Shown here: piece after piece, positions 53,105 to 62,149 of the stretch | How positions within the stretch are numbered: the stretch's first letter is position 1 | Layout of the letters: the number at the start of each line of letters is the position of its first letter | DNA from: Bacillus sp. ISL-37 | GTDB lineage: Bacteria; Bacillota; Bacilli; Bacillales; Cytobacillaceae | Reading direction: 5' to 3' | Length of the DNA: 64,000 bases | Assembly (NCBI RefSeq): GCF_018613315.1 | Contig: NZ_JAGGQL010000011.1 | Coordinates: 27,852 to 91,851 of the forward strand | The notes under the pieces: generated by a model | What the model was told of the DNA's origin: nothing | The model's input: only the letters and a program-made list of their open reading frames with translations | The model's database searches: none | Translations under genes and position numbers: made by a program

Positions 53105-54490
53105 ATGTATTTCAAATCTTTTTTTGATGATCAGTTAGCACATATGTCTTATTTAATAGGCTGCCAGAGGACGGGTGAGGCCATTGTCATTGATCCGGCA
53201 AGAAATATCCAGCCTTACCTTGATATCGTGAAAAAAGAAGGCTTCAATATTTCAGCCGCAACAGAAACTCATATTCACGCAGACTATCTCTCTGGTGCAA
53301 GGGAGCTTGCCCACCATCATGGCGCTAAGCTTTATGTATCAGACGAAGGTGATAAAGACTGGAAGTATCAATATGTCGATCAGTATGAGCATGAATTGCT
53401 GACTGAGGGTTCGACGTTTAACATTGGCAATATTTATTTTGAGGTTATACACACGCCGGGCCATACACCGGAAAGCATCTCATTCCTATTGACTGACAAG
53501 GGCGGCGGTGCTAATGAACCGATGGGCATTTTCACCGGTGACTTCCTGTTTGTTGGCGATGTTGGCCGTCCGGACCTTTTGGAAAAAGCGGCAGGCATTA
53601 AGGATACTTCTGAATCAGGGGCGCGCCAGATGTTCGAATCGCTCCGCAAAGTGGAAAAGCTGTCGGACTTCCTGCAGGTATGGCCAGCTCACGGCGCAGG
53701 CAGTGCATGCGGAAAATCCCTCGGCGCTGTGCCAATGTCCACTTTAGGCTATGAGAAAAAATTCAATTGGGCTTTCCAAATCAATGAGGAGGGAAAGTTC
53801 GTAGAAGAGCTGCTTGCAGGCCAGCCAGAACCTCCTAAGTACTTTGCCGAGATGAAAAAGCTCAATAAAGCTGGCCCAGAATTGTTGCGTCGTGAAGAAA
53901 CCCCTAAGGTGTCATTATCTGACGCTGGCAATGCAGCAGTTGTCGACACCCGTCCAGCAGATGAGTTCGCGGAGGGACATGCAGAAGGAACGATCAACAT
54001 TCCGTACAATAAATCCTTCACAAACTGGACTGGATGGCTATTAAGCTATGATCAGGACATCGTGCTGATTGCTGATCCTGAAAAATTGCCTGATGTGGAA
54101 AAATCCCTACAGTCAATCGGACTTGACCAGGTCACAGGATATGTTGATCCGAAAGAGCTCGGGGGAAGCCCGGAAGAATACAAGACCGTATCGGCCAGCG
54201 AGGCAAAAGAACTGATGGATGATGAAAACTACTTGGTCATCGATGTCCGCAACCAGAGTGAGTGGGACAGCGGCCATATTCCAGGTGCCCACCACTTGAT
54301 GCTCGGAAACCTGACTGACAACCTGGATAAGGTTCCTAAAGACAAAAAGATCATCGCACACTGCCAGTCAGGCGCGCGCTCCGCAATCGGCACAAGCCTA
54401 TTGCTGAAAAACGGCTACAAAGACGTAGTCAATCTCGAAGGCGGCTACTCCGCCTGGGAACAAGAAGGACTCCCTGTTAAAAAAGATTAA
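53105..54490 (+). CDS. CstB-like persulfide dioxygenase-rhodanese fusion
   Basis: The 461-residue protein has an MBL domain (THIHADYLSG with His56, His58 and Asp60; HTPGHTPES; GDFLFVGDVGRPDLL), a central rhodanese-like domain lacking a catalytic cysteine (VLIADPEK), and a C-terminal rhodanese with CQSGAR (Cys420). This is the layout of S. aureus CstB, which oxidises thiol persulfides and releases thiosulfate. The ATG at 53105 lies behind AGGAGG; the upstream frame has no site. Confidence 0.92.
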   Translation: MYFKSFFDDQLAHMSYLIGCQRTGEAIVIDPARNIQPYLDIVKKEGFNISAATETHIHADYLSGARELAHHHGAKLYVSDEGDKDWKYQYVDQYEHELLTEGSTFNIGNIYFEVIHTPGHTPESISFLLTDKGGGANEPMGIFTGDFLFVGDVGRPDLLEKAAGIKDTSESGARQMFESLRKVEKLSDFLQVWPAHGAGSACGKSLGAVPMSTLGYEKKFNWAFQINEEGKFVEELLAGQPEPPKYFAEMKKLNKAGPELLRREETPKVSLSDAGNAAVVDTRPADEFAEGHAEGTINIPYNKSFTNWTGWLLSYDQDIVLIADPEKLPDVEKSLQSIGLDQVTGYVDPKELGGSPEEYKTVSASEAKELMDDENYLVIDVRNQSEWDSGHIPGAHHLMLGNLTDNLDKVPKDKKIIAHCQSGARSAIGTSLLLKNGYKDVVNLEGGYSAWEQEGLPVKKD

Positions 54491-54499
54491 TGAACCTAG

Positions 54500-54529
54500 A
54501 GCCAGCTCATGTGATGAGCTGGTTTTTTT
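54500..54529 (+). terminator. Rho-independent terminator
   Basis: CCAGCTCAT and ATGAGCTGG pair perfectly and end in a T-tract after the CstB-like gene. Confidence 0.92.
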
Positions 54530-54575
54530 ACATTTACTAAGTGTGAGCTTTGGATTGCAAGGATTAATAGAATCG

Positions 54576-54780
54576 TATTAGCGCCCTGTTTTGTGAGAAT
54601 ATGAGAAAAGAGGTCACCAATGAGGGGTATTGGCGCCCGGTCTTGTGAGAATATGAGAAAAGAGGTCACCAATGAGGCGTATTGGCGCCCGGTTTTGTGA
54701 GAATATGAGAAAAGAGGTCACCAATAGAGACTATTGGCGCCCGAAAATTTGAGATTTGAGAAAAACAGGTCACCAATAAA
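54576..54780. repeat. Tandem hairpin array, 52-bp period
   Basis: AGGTCACC begins at 54611, 54663, 54715 and, as AGGTCACC, at 54767, exactly 52 bp apart, after a partial copy at 54576. Each unit has CCAAT and ATTGG arms with a GAGGSGT loop. Beyond the array (54781-55032) I see only degenerate remnants with GTTCCAATGA and the promoter region of the next gene. Confidence 0.92.
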
Positions 54781-55032
54781 AAGCGTTCTGGAACATGATT
54801 TTGCAATAGCCAGTAAAAAAAGTGTTCCAATGAAGGGTATGGGAGAACATGATTTGTAACAATGTAAAAGCGGCGCCAATGATACCAATCATCCTAAATC
54901 CAGCCCCCCTTAAATCATGAACAAACTATGACCAACCTATTAAATAATCTGTAACAACGGGCTTAACAGTTGATTCTGCTAGCGTTGCGCGATAATTTAG
55001 ATATAACAGATATCCGATAAGAGGGGATTACC

Positions 55033-55731
55033 GTGAAAATACTAGTCATAGAGGATAATGAGAGTGTCTGCGCCATGATTGAGATGTTCTTTTCAAAAGA
55101 GAGCATCCAGGGCGTGTTTGTGAATGATGGCCTGAAAGGTTACAAGGCTTTTAAGAATGAAGATTGGGATTTGCTGATTGTTGACTGGATGCTCCCGGGC
55201 ATGGATGGTGTCACCTTGTGCAGGAAGATCAGGCAGGAGGGCAGAGATGTGCCGATCATCATGCTGACGGCGAAGGACAGTGAGTCGGATCAGGTGCTCG
55301 GACTGGAAATGGGTGCGGATGATTATGTGACAAAGCCCTTCAGTCCGCTGGCTTTGTTGGCAAGGATCAAGGCGGTGGCCCGCCGCTATCAAAAGCAAAA
55401 ACCAGAAGAGAACAGTGAAGTTGGGACAAGCCTGCTTAAAGTCAATAAGGAAACGCGTGAAGTGACCCTGGACGGCAAACCAGTGACGAACTTAACGCCG
55501 AAGGAATTCGACCTGCTTCTCTTTTTCGCCCAGCATCCCCGCCAGGTTTTCACAAGGGAGCAGCTTCTCGAACGCGTATGGGGATATCAGTTTTACGGAG
55601 ACGAGCGTACTGTAGATGTCCATATCAAGCGTCTGAGAAAAAAGGTGGGTACGCCCGAACAGCCATTGTTCCATACTGTTTGGGGCGTCGGTTATAAATT
55701 CGATGAGTCGGTTGATGGGAATGAAAGTTAA
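55033..55731 (+). CDS. OmpR/PhoB-family response regulator
   Basis: The 232-residue regulator has a receiver domain with Asp51 (LIVDWMLPGMDG) and a winged-helix domain ending GVGYKF. AAGAGGGG precedes the GTG/ATG region; the start GTGAAA at 55033 is well placed. It overlaps the kinase gene, so the pair is coupled. Target genes are unknown. Confidence 0.93.
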   Translation: MKILVIEDNESVCAMIEMFFSKESIQGVFVNDGLKGYKAFKNEDWDLLIVDWMLPGMDGVTLCRKIRQEGRDVPIIMLTAKDSESDQVLGLEMGADDYVTKPFSPLALLARIKAVARRYQKQKPEENSEVGTSLLKVNKETREVTLDGKPVTNLTPKEFDLLLFFAQHPRQVFTREQLLERVWGYQFYGDERTVDVHIKRLRKKVGTPEQPLFHTVWGVGYKFDESVDGNES

Positions 55732-57127
55732 GTATATTTACCAGCAGTTCATCAGCCATATCAGTATCATCATCGTTGCTTTCCTCATTCTGAGCCTGGT
55801 CTTCACACAGTATGTGGAAACCCTCGTTTATAAAAACAAGACCGAGGAGCTGATTTCCTACGGAGAAAACATCCTCCGTGATCTCGATCGTGGCAGTGAG
55901 CGCCCTGACCAGGTGATCAATCAATATGCCCGCGTTCTTTTTGGCCGGGATATCCAGTTCAGTGTATTTGATGAGAATATCCAGCTCCTCAATCCAATTA
56001 GATGGAGAGGACCGGCGATTGAATTAACGGAGAGTGAATGGAGCCAGCTTACGAAGGGAACACCGATTGTTAAAAACTATGATCTCGAACGTTATGACAG
56101 GGCCGTGACCCTGGTTGTTTTGCCATATGTGGATCGTGGAAATTTCGTTGGCGGCATTCTACTCACCTCTCCAATCAGCGGGACACGGGAAATGATCACG
56201 GAAATCAATAAGAACTTATTTTATACAATGCTGATTGCGCTCGCCGTATCGTTCCTGCTGAGCTGGGTGCTGGCGCGCATCCATGTCAATCGGATCAAAA
56301 AACTTCAGGAAGCAACATCGGTCGTTTCAGCAGGGGATTATACGATAAAAGTTCCGTCCTCTGACTTCGACGAAATCGGGGAATTGGCGAATGATTTTAA
56401 CAGTATGGTAAGCAAGCTTAATGAATCAAAATCTGAGATCGAAAATCTGGAAAACAGGCGTCGCCAGTTCATGTCGGATGTTTCCCATGAATTGAGGACA
56501 CCGCTCACGACAATCAGCGGAATCATCGAAGGGTTGAGGAATAATATGATTCCAGAAGCTGAAAAGGGGCGCGGCATCAATTTGGTCAGCCAGGAAACGA
56601 AACGACTGATCAGACTGGTGAATGAAAATCTCGACTATGATAAAATCCGTTCAAATCAGGTACAGCTTTTTAAAGAAGATATTGAATTGATTGAGGTTCT
56701 GGAAATCATCCAGGATCAGCTCGGATTGCAGGCGGAGGAGCGCAATAACACCATTGAAATTGAAGCGGAGGAATCCGCAATGGTATATGCCGATTATGAC
56801 CGTCTTGTCCAGATTCTCATCAATATTACGAAGAACAGCATCCAGTTCACTGAAAATGGGGCAATCTGGCTTCGCGGCAGGATGGATGGGACCAAAACCG
56901 TGATCGAAGTCGAGGATACAGGGATCGGCATTGAACCTGCTGAGATCGAAAAAATCTGGCATCGCTTTTACAAAGCAGACATCTCGAGGACTAGCAATCC
57001 GTTTGGTGAGTTTGGGCTTGGTTTGTCGATCGTCAAACAGCTGGTACAGATGCACGACGGAAAAATTACCGTTGAAAGCGAGCATGGAAAAGGGACAAAG
57101 TTTGTGATTGAGCTCCCTTTTCGATAA
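55721..57127 (+). CDS. Sensor histidine kinase
   Basis: The 468-residue kinase has two membrane helices (about residues 11-29 and 167-186) enclosing an external domain of some 135 residues, a HAMP linker, HisKA with His256 (VSHELRTPLTT), and an ATPase domain (DTGIGIEP, GLGLSIVKQL). I prefer the third in-frame ATG (55721); 55703 is possible. The large external domain and lone pair recall envelope-stress sensors, but no ligand can be named. Confidence 0.92.
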   Translation: MKVKYIYQQFISHISIIIVAFLILSLVFTQYVETLVYKNKTEELISYGENILRDLDRGSERPDQVINQYARVLFGRDIQFSVFDENIQLLNPIRWRGPAIELTESEWSQLTKGTPIVKNYDLERYDRAVTLVVLPYVDRGNFVGGILLTSPISGTREMITEINKNLFYTMLIALAVSFLLSWVLARIHVNRIKKLQEATSVVSAGDYTIKVPSSDFDEIGELANDFNSMVSKLNESKSEIENLENRRRQFMSDVSHELRTPLTTISGIIEGLRNNMIPEAEKGRGINLVSQETKRLIRLVNENLDYDKIRSNQVQLFKEDIELIEVLEIIQDQLGLQAEERNNTIEIEAEESAMVYADYDRLVQILINITKNSIQFTENGAIWLRGRMDGTKTVIEVEDTGIGIEPAEIEKIWHRFYKADISRTSNPFGEFGLGLSIVKQLVQMHDGKITVESEHGKGTKFVIELPFR

Positions 57128-57188
57128 GATGAAAAAAGAAGCTGCGGGCATTGCCTCCAGCTTTTGCTATTTGGAAAGGATGAGTTTT

Positions 57189-58172
57189 ATGGTTCGTTTT
57201 GGAGTGGTAGGTACGAATTGGATTACAGAAGCTTTTATAAAAGGAGCTAGTCATCATGAGGATTTTCAGCTAGTTGCAGTTTATTCGCGTACAGGGGAAC
57301 GCGCTGAGGAGTTTGCGGGAAAACTCGGAGTGAATACCATTTTTACTGATTTAGAAGAGATGGCGAAAAGCGATGTGATTGATGCAGTCTATATCGCGAG
57401 CCCGAATTCTATGCATGCAAGCCAGGCAATCACGTTCATGGAAAATGGCAAGCATGTGCTGTGTGAAAAAGCTATCGCGTCCAATAGCGATGAGCTTGCA
57501 GTAATGATAAAGACTGCAAGAGAAAATCAGGTAGTTTTGATGGAGGCATTAAAATCAACCCTTATGCCAAACTTCAAAGCTGTCCAGAATCATATTGATA
57601 AAATCGGCAAGGTCAGAAGGTACTTCGCAAGTTATTGCCAGTATTCTTCCCGTTATGACAAATATAAAGAGGGCACAGTGCTGAATGCCTTTAACCCCGA
57701 ATATTCGGCAGGTTCCTTAATGGACATTGGCATTTATTGCATCTATCCGCTAGTAGTCTTGTTTGGAGAGCCAAGGTCGGTCCAGGCGAATGGCTATGTG
57801 CTTGAGTCGGGGGTAGATGGGGAAGGCAGCCTGATATTGAAATACGATGAAATGGATGCTGTCATCATGTTCTCAAAAATCACCGATTCGACCCTTCCAT
57901 CTGAAATTCACGGTGAAGATGGCAACATTAGAATCGATAAAATCAGTAGCCCTGAAAAAGTGGAAATCATCTATCGAAACGGGAAAAAGGAAGATATATC
58001 AAGAGAGAAGCTTGCTGATAATATGTTTTATGAAGCTGAGGAGTTCATCACTTTGATTCAGCAAGGGAAAACAGAATCAGTGAACAACTCGCTTGAAAAC
58101 TCAAGAGTCACCATGGCAATTCTGGATGAAGCAAGAAAGCAAATTGGAGTCAGATTCCCGAGTGACAAATAA
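57189..58172 (+). CDS. Gfo/Idh/MocA-family oxidoreductase
   Basis: The 327-residue protein has an N-terminal NAD(P)-binding Rossmann domain (RFGVVGTNWITEAFI) and the ASPNSMHASQA and CEKAIASN segments; the second lysine-containing motif (EKA) replaces the usual EKP. Members oxidise sugars or sugar-like compounds. The ATG at 57189 lies behind GGAAAGGA. Substrate is unknown. Confidence 0.9.
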   Translation: MVRFGVVGTNWITEAFIKGASHHEDFQLVAVYSRTGERAEEFAGKLGVNTIFTDLEEMAKSDVIDAVYIASPNSMHASQAITFMENGKHVLCEKAIASNSDELAVMIKTARENQVVLMEALKSTLMPNFKAVQNHIDKIGKVRRYFASYCQYSSRYDKYKEGTVLNAFNPEYSAGSLMDIGIYCIYPLVVLFGEPRSVQANGYVLESGVDGEGSLILKYDEMDAVIMFSKITDSTLPSEIHGEDGNIRIDKISSPEKVEIIYRNGKKEDISREKLADNMFYEAEEFITLIQQGKTESVNNSLENSRVTMAILDEARKQIGVRFPSDK

Positions 58173-58206
58173 AAGGGAAGGTGCACAGGAGGCACCTTCC
58201 CTTCTT
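58173..58206. terminator. Terminator between convergent genes
   Basis: AAGGGAAGGTGC and GCACCTTCCCTT pair perfectly around a short loop between the oxidoreductase and lactonase genes. Confidence 0.92.
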
Positions 58207-58209
58207 CTT

Positions 58210-59265
58210 TTAGTAATTTAAAAACTTCACACAAACTGGGTCTGGAACTTTCACATCAGCCTGCAATAATGTCAATTTGCCTGTTGCTTCGTCGCGTGAG
58301 TAGAGAGCGACATTGCTAGAATTCTGGTTTGTCGCAATCAAGAACTTCTCGCTAGGATCCAGTACAAAATCCCTTGGCCAATTTCCTTCTGTTGAAGTGT
58401 GTTCAACAAAGGTAAGCTCATAGCTTTCAGGAGCCACGCTAAAAACCGCTATGCTGTCATGGCCGCGGTTGGCAGCGTAGACGAATTTCCCGTCAGAGGA
58501 AATATGGATGGCGCTTCCCTGGTTGTTTTCAGTGAAATCAGCTGGCAGAGTGGTTATTGCTTGAAGCTGTTCAAAACGTCCCTCTTCAGAGTGATAGCTC
58601 AGGACAAGAACCTCTGAACTGAATTCTGTCATCAAAAAGGCAATTTTATTGTTCGGATGAAAAACAAGGTGTCTTGGACCGCTGCCAGGAGCTACATCCA
58701 ATACACTTTTCTCAATCAACTGACCGTTATCCAGGGAGTAAGTGATCAACTGGTCGATGCCAAGGTCAATGACTGCTGCGTACTTCCCATCCGGAGTGAA
58801 ACCTGCATAATGGGTATGCGCTTTTTCCTGACGCTCATCAGGGCCTGAACCTTCATGGACGGCGCTTGATAAAGCGGCCTCGATACTGCCATTTTCAGGA
58901 TTTAGCAGATACGAATCTGCAGATCCTTTATGATAATTCGCAGATAAAAGCAGGTTGTTTTCTCTGTTCACGCTCACATGGCATGGAGATGCTCCTGCGG
59001 AAAGCTGGGTATTAATGAACGATAATTGTCCTGAATCATTAATGCTGAATCCAGCCACGCCACCACTTCCTCCTTCCTTTGCCACTGCATATAGGAAGCG
59101 GTTATCTTCACTGATTGTCAGGTAGGTTGGATTTTCAAGCGCTGCTGCCGCCTTCACATCAATGATTTTTCCATTGGTTGCATCCAGTGTAAAAGAATAG
59201 ATGCCCTCACTATCACCTTTTGTATATGTACCGAAATACCCTGTAAATTTTTCATTAGCTGCCAT
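58210..59265 (-). CDS. Lactonase-family beta-propeller (6-phosphogluconolactonase type)
   Basis: The 351-residue protein is a seven-bladed propeller of the PF10282-type lactonase family (GYFGTYTKGDSEGIY start; GSGPRHLVFHP; YAANRGHDSIAVF). It probably hydrolyses 6-phosphogluconolactone in the pentose phosphate pathway. GGAGG lies 8 nt before the ATG at 59265. Confidence 0.88.
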   Translation of the reverse strand: MAANEKFTGYFGTYTKGDSEGIYSFTLDATNGKIIDVKAAAALENPTYLTISEDNRFLYAVAKEGGSGGVAGFSINDSGQLSFINTQLSAGASPCHVSVNRENNLLLSANYHKGSADSYLLNPENGSIEAALSSAVHEGSGPDERQEKAHTHYAGFTPDGKYAAVIDLGIDQLITYSLDNGQLIEKSVLDVAPGSGPRHLVFHPNNKIAFLMTEFSSEVLVLSYHSEEGRFEQLQAITTLPADFTENNQGSAIHISSDGKFVYAANRGHDSIAVFSVAPESYELTFVEHTSTEGNWPRDFVLDPSEKFLIATNQNSSNVALYSRDEATGKLTLLQADVKVPDPVCVKFLNY

Positions 59266-59521
59266 TGTGAATGCCTCCAATTTAATTAAGCATTTATAGT
59301 CTAAGTTATAGTCTAGCAAAAAAATCTTGTCGGACAAAATGTTACGAACAACAAGCTAATGGGTAAAATAAAGCGTGAACCTATTATTCGTGATGTTAGA
59401 TTTCCTGACCAACATCTGGACTTTAAACTTTTTAAGGGATATGCTCTTTTTATAATGGTGTTCTAACCTAAATTAGCGAAAGAGCATGATGAATAGTTAA
59501 TAGTGATTTAGGAGGTTTATT

Positions 59522-60343
59522 ATGAGCTTGCAAAAACAGATTATAGAAGCGTTGAATGTCCGTCCGGAAATTGATCCTCAGGAGGAAATCAGGAACAGAA
59601 TTGATTTTCTGAAGGAGTACTTACAAGCTTCAAAAGCAAAAGGGTTCGTTCTTGGAATCAGTGGCGGCCAAGATTCCACCCTTGCCGGAAGATTGGCACA
59701 GCTCGCAGTGGAGGAACTGCGTTCAGAAGGTACAGAGGCTGCATTTGTGGCTGTTAGACTTCCATATTCAGTGCAAAAAGATGAAGATGATGCACAGAAA
59801 GCGTTGAAGTTCATCCAGGCTGATAAAACGATCACTTTTAACATCCAGCCGGCGGTAGACACTTTCAACACGCAGTTTGAAGATGCAATCGGCGGTAAAA
59901 TGACCGATTTTAACAAAGGGAATGCGAAGGCACGCATGAGGATGATTACGCAATATGCAATTGCCGGTCAAGAAGGATTGCTTGTGATTGGTACCGACCA
60001 TGCAGCGGAGGCGGTTACAGGTTTCTTTACAAAATATGGTGATGGCGGAGCCGACTTGCTGCCACTATCTGGCCTGAACAAGAGACAGGGAAGGGAGCTG
60101 CTCAAAGCATTGAATGCAGAACCAAGATTGTATCTCAAAGAGCCGACGGCCGACCTTCTAGACAACAAGCCGCTCCAGGCAGATGAAACCGAGCTTGGTG
60201 TGAGTTATGAAGCAATCGATGATTATCTAGAAGGAAAGCAGATTGACGAAGCTGATGCAGCTAAGATTGAAAGAAGATATCTTACTTCACAGCATAAACG
60301 TCATATGCCTGCATCCATGTTTGATTCCTGGTGGAAGAAATAA
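59522..60343 (+). CDS. nadE: NH3-dependent NAD+ synthetase
   Basis: The 273-residue enzyme makes NAD+ from nicotinate adenine dinucleotide, ATP and ammonia. The P-loop SGGQDST (residues 47-53), the [20 protein letters not shown] segment and C-terminal [15 protein letters not shown] are diagnostic. It lacks the glutaminase domain of larger forms. TAGGAGG precedes the ATG. Confidence 0.97.
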   Translation: MSLQKQIIEALNVRPEIDPQEEIRNRIDFLKEYLQASKAKGFVLGISGGQDSTLAGRLAQLAVEELRSEGTEAAFVAVRLPYSVQKDEDDAQKALKFIQADKTITFNIQPAVDTFNTQFEDAIGGKMTDFNKGNAKARMRMITQYAIAGQEGLLVIGTDHAAEAVTGFFTKYGDGGADLLPLSGLNKRQGRELLKALNAEPRLYLKEPTADLLDNKPLQADETELGVSYEAIDDYLEGKQIDEADAAKIERRYLTSQHKRHMPASMFDSWWKK

Positions 60344-60351
60344 GATAAAAG

Positions 60352-60385
60352 AAGCCTGGCTGATATTTTTCATCAGCCAGGCTTT
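60352..60385. terminator. Terminator between convergent genes
   Basis: AAGCCTGGCTGAT and ATCAGCCAGGCTT pair perfectly around TTTTTC after nadE. Confidence 0.92.
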
Positions 60386-60389
60386 CATT

Positions 60390-60734
60390 TTACTCCGATT
60401 GAGCAACTGCAAATTGTGGTGTTTCTTCTTTTTCAGTGACTTTTTCAATTTTATCGGTGAACATTTGGAAGACTCTTTTCTTCTCTTCCAGCTCCTTGAT
60501 ATATTCCTTCAAATCATTGAACTTTTCCTCAAATGGCTGATGGTACAATTCGCGAATCTTTCTGTTCAAATCAGGATTGACGGTTGACTGAACAACCTGC
60601 TTTGTAATGTTGAATTTATATGTATACACCTTTAGCTCATTCTTCACTTCTTCATATTCCGTATCAATCTCTTTAAGAATCTCTTCAATTTCTGCTTTCC
60701 ATTCATCTAGCGACATCTTAACATGCTGTTCCAT
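60390..60734 (-). CDS. Coiled-coil protein of unknown function
   Basis: I do not recognise this 114-residue protein. It is very rich in Glu and Lys with heptad-like stretches (EEWKAEIEEILKEID-type, and LKEYIKELEEKKRVF). It has no cysteines or membrane segment. AGGAGG precedes the ATG. It is monocistronic and convergent with nadE. Confidence 0.75.
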   Translation of the reverse strand: MEQHVKMSLDEWKAEIEEILKEIDTEYEEVKNELKVYTYKFNITKQVVQSTVNPDLNRKIRELYHQPFEEKFNDLKEYIKELEEKKRVFQMFTDKIEKVTEKEETPQFAVAQSE

Positions 60735-61040
60735 ACGGATCCTCCTGCCATTCGCCTGTAATAAAGCTTCTTCTCTCTATTCTAGCAATTGAATTTTACA
60801 TGGAGATTGCTGGTATATTACATTGTTAAAACAATCTAGCCAGAAAGTGGAGCTGCCTTCGGACAAAATCACGTGAAAGAGCAGGAGTAATGTCCCGACA
60901 AGTCCTTCCCTTAAAATAATTTAAGTCTCGCAAAAAAATTTCCTAATAATTTTTATAGGAAAATAGACTTATATTTGTAATTATTTGGCGAATTTTGTTG
61001 AAAAAATGGTTCTTAAGATTTATATTTTAATTAGAACTGA

Positions 61041-61118
61041 AAAAGGCAAACTTATCGAAAGGTAAGGACGCAAAGCCACGAGTCTAAGGCGTTTTAGCTA
61101 TGATCGTCGGGTTGCCAA
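61041..61118 (+). ncRNA. c-di-GMP-I riboswitch (GEMM-I)
   Basis: The GEMM-I core is clear: GGCAAAC, a GAAA tetraloop hairpin (CTTATCGAAAGGTAAG), GGACGCAAAGCCACGAGTCT, AAGG, then a second hairpin and TATGATCGTCGGGTTGCC. It binds c-di-GMP. The upstream part of the gap (60735-61040) shows no gene or repeat. Confidence 0.95.
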
Positions 61119-61174
61119 AAAAGATCGGATGCAAATAAGAAGATAGGTAAAAGGTTTTGTTTTACCGCTTGTAG

Positions 61175-61207
61175 AAAAAATCCGCCATCTTTTTGGGGAT
61201 TTTTTTA
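61175..61207 (+). terminator. Riboswitch expression-platform terminator
   Basis: AAAAAATCC and GGGATTTTTT pair and end in a T-tract downstream of the c-di-GMP aptamer. A GGTAAAA/TTTTACC stem at 61145-61166 may be the competing element. Confidence 0.75.
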
Positions 61208-61382
61208 TTTGGAATGTCCCTTTCTACTCAATATTGCAAAAAGAACTAAATTTCACGTTTGCCGATTGCGAGAGAGGATAAATAATCCTTAAGTAACTTG
61301 ACAGGACGAAATAAAATAATCCTTTTGGCAGGTTTGGTTTTATCACATAGGATTTAAAATTTAACGGAAGGTGGAGGAATCG

Positions 61383-61607
61383 TTGACAGTATTATTTGGA
61401 ACGGTAGAGTACTTCGAACGTGAAATTGAGTTTCATTTATCAGAGGTTGAAAAAAGAGAGCGGCTGAAAGAAGAAATCAATCAAATTCAAATGAAGCTTG
61501 AAGAAGAGCTGCTGAATGATTTTATCTGCGACGAGAAGCTAAGAATGGAATGCCTGCAGAATCTATCAAATGCCTGCAGTAAATTAACTGAAGATTATGT
61601 AGTTTAA
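61383..61607 (+). CDS. Small acidic helical protein under a c-di-GMP riboswitch
   Basis: I do not recognise this 74-residue protein. It is acidic, predicted all-helical, and has two cysteines (CDEK and MECL). I prefer the TTG at 61383, 5 nt behind GGAGG, to the GTG at 61371, which overlaps that site. It is the only gene between the riboswitch and the next terminator, so it is the riboswitch target. Confidence 0.75.
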   Translation: MTVLFGTVEYFEREIEFHLSEVEKRERLKEEINQIQMKLEEELLNDFICDEKLRMECLQNLSNACSKLTEDYVV

Positions 61608-61617
61608 AACAAGATTG

Positions 61618-61647
61618 AAGCCTGTGGACCGATCCACAGGCTTTTTC
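61618..61647 (+). terminator. Rho-independent terminator
   Basis: AGCCTGTGGA and TCCACAGGCT pair perfectly and end in TTTTTC. Confidence 0.93.
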
Positions 61648-61771
61648 TATTATTCTATTACTCTATTAATTTTGTAAGAAGGCTGAACCTGTTTTCTATA
61701 TTTTAAAAAAGTGTTTGAACATCTCGGATAAAGGTTATGTTTATCAATAGGACAGCTAAAGGGGAATCGAC

Positions 61772-62107
61772 ATGGAGAAAAAGGAATATAACAAGCTTGT
61801 TAGAGACTATTTTCCCGAATTAATGAAGGAAAAAGGCAAGAATGTGGAATTTGAGATTTTGGGTGGAAGTCAATATAGTGAAAAACTTATGGAGAAGTTC
61901 AATGAGGAAGTCGAGAAGTTCCGTAATGCTGGAACGGACAGGCTGTTGAGTGAGATCGTCGACTTGCTTGAAGTGGTATATGCGATTGCCGAACATCGCG
62001 GCATCACCGAATCTGAAGTGGAGTTCATGCGCCAGCTTAAGAAGACTCGCAGCGGCGGCTTCAGGAAAAAGATCATGCTCAAAACAATTGAGGGAAAATC
62101 TATGTAA
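61772..62107 (+). CDS. MazG-like nucleotide pyrophosphohydrolase
   Basis: The 111-residue protein starts YNKLVRDYFPELMKEKG and has acidic helices EEVEKF and EIVDLLEVVYAI that supply Mg2+ ligands in the MazG/phosphoribosyl-ATP pyrophosphohydrolase-like all-alpha fold. It likely removes non-canonical NTPs. TAAAGGGGA precedes the ATG. Confidence 0.83.
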   Translation: MEKKEYNKLVRDYFPELMKEKGKNVEFEILGGSQYSEKLMEKFNEEVEKFRNAGTDRLLSEIVDLLEVVYAIAEHRGITESEVEFMRQLKKTRSGGFRKKIMLKTIEGKSM

Positions 62108-62140
62108 AAAATGCCTTCTGCCTAATGGCAGAGGGCATTA
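62106..62140. terminator. Terminator between convergent genes
   Basis: AATGCCTTCTGCC and GGCAGAGGGCATT pair around TAAT. On the minus strand TTTTTT follows, serving doxX copy 3. Confidence 0.9.
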
Positions 62141-62149
62141 TCTATATTG

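Noticed and set aside
59218..59250. ATACCCTGTAA match to the left part of the 29.6-kb operator
   Set aside because: It is inside the lactonase coding region and lacks the GGTAT right half.
60243..60587. Plus-strand frame of 114 codons over the end of nadE
   Set aside because: It crosses the nadE terminator and is antisense to the coiled-coil gene, with no site of its own.
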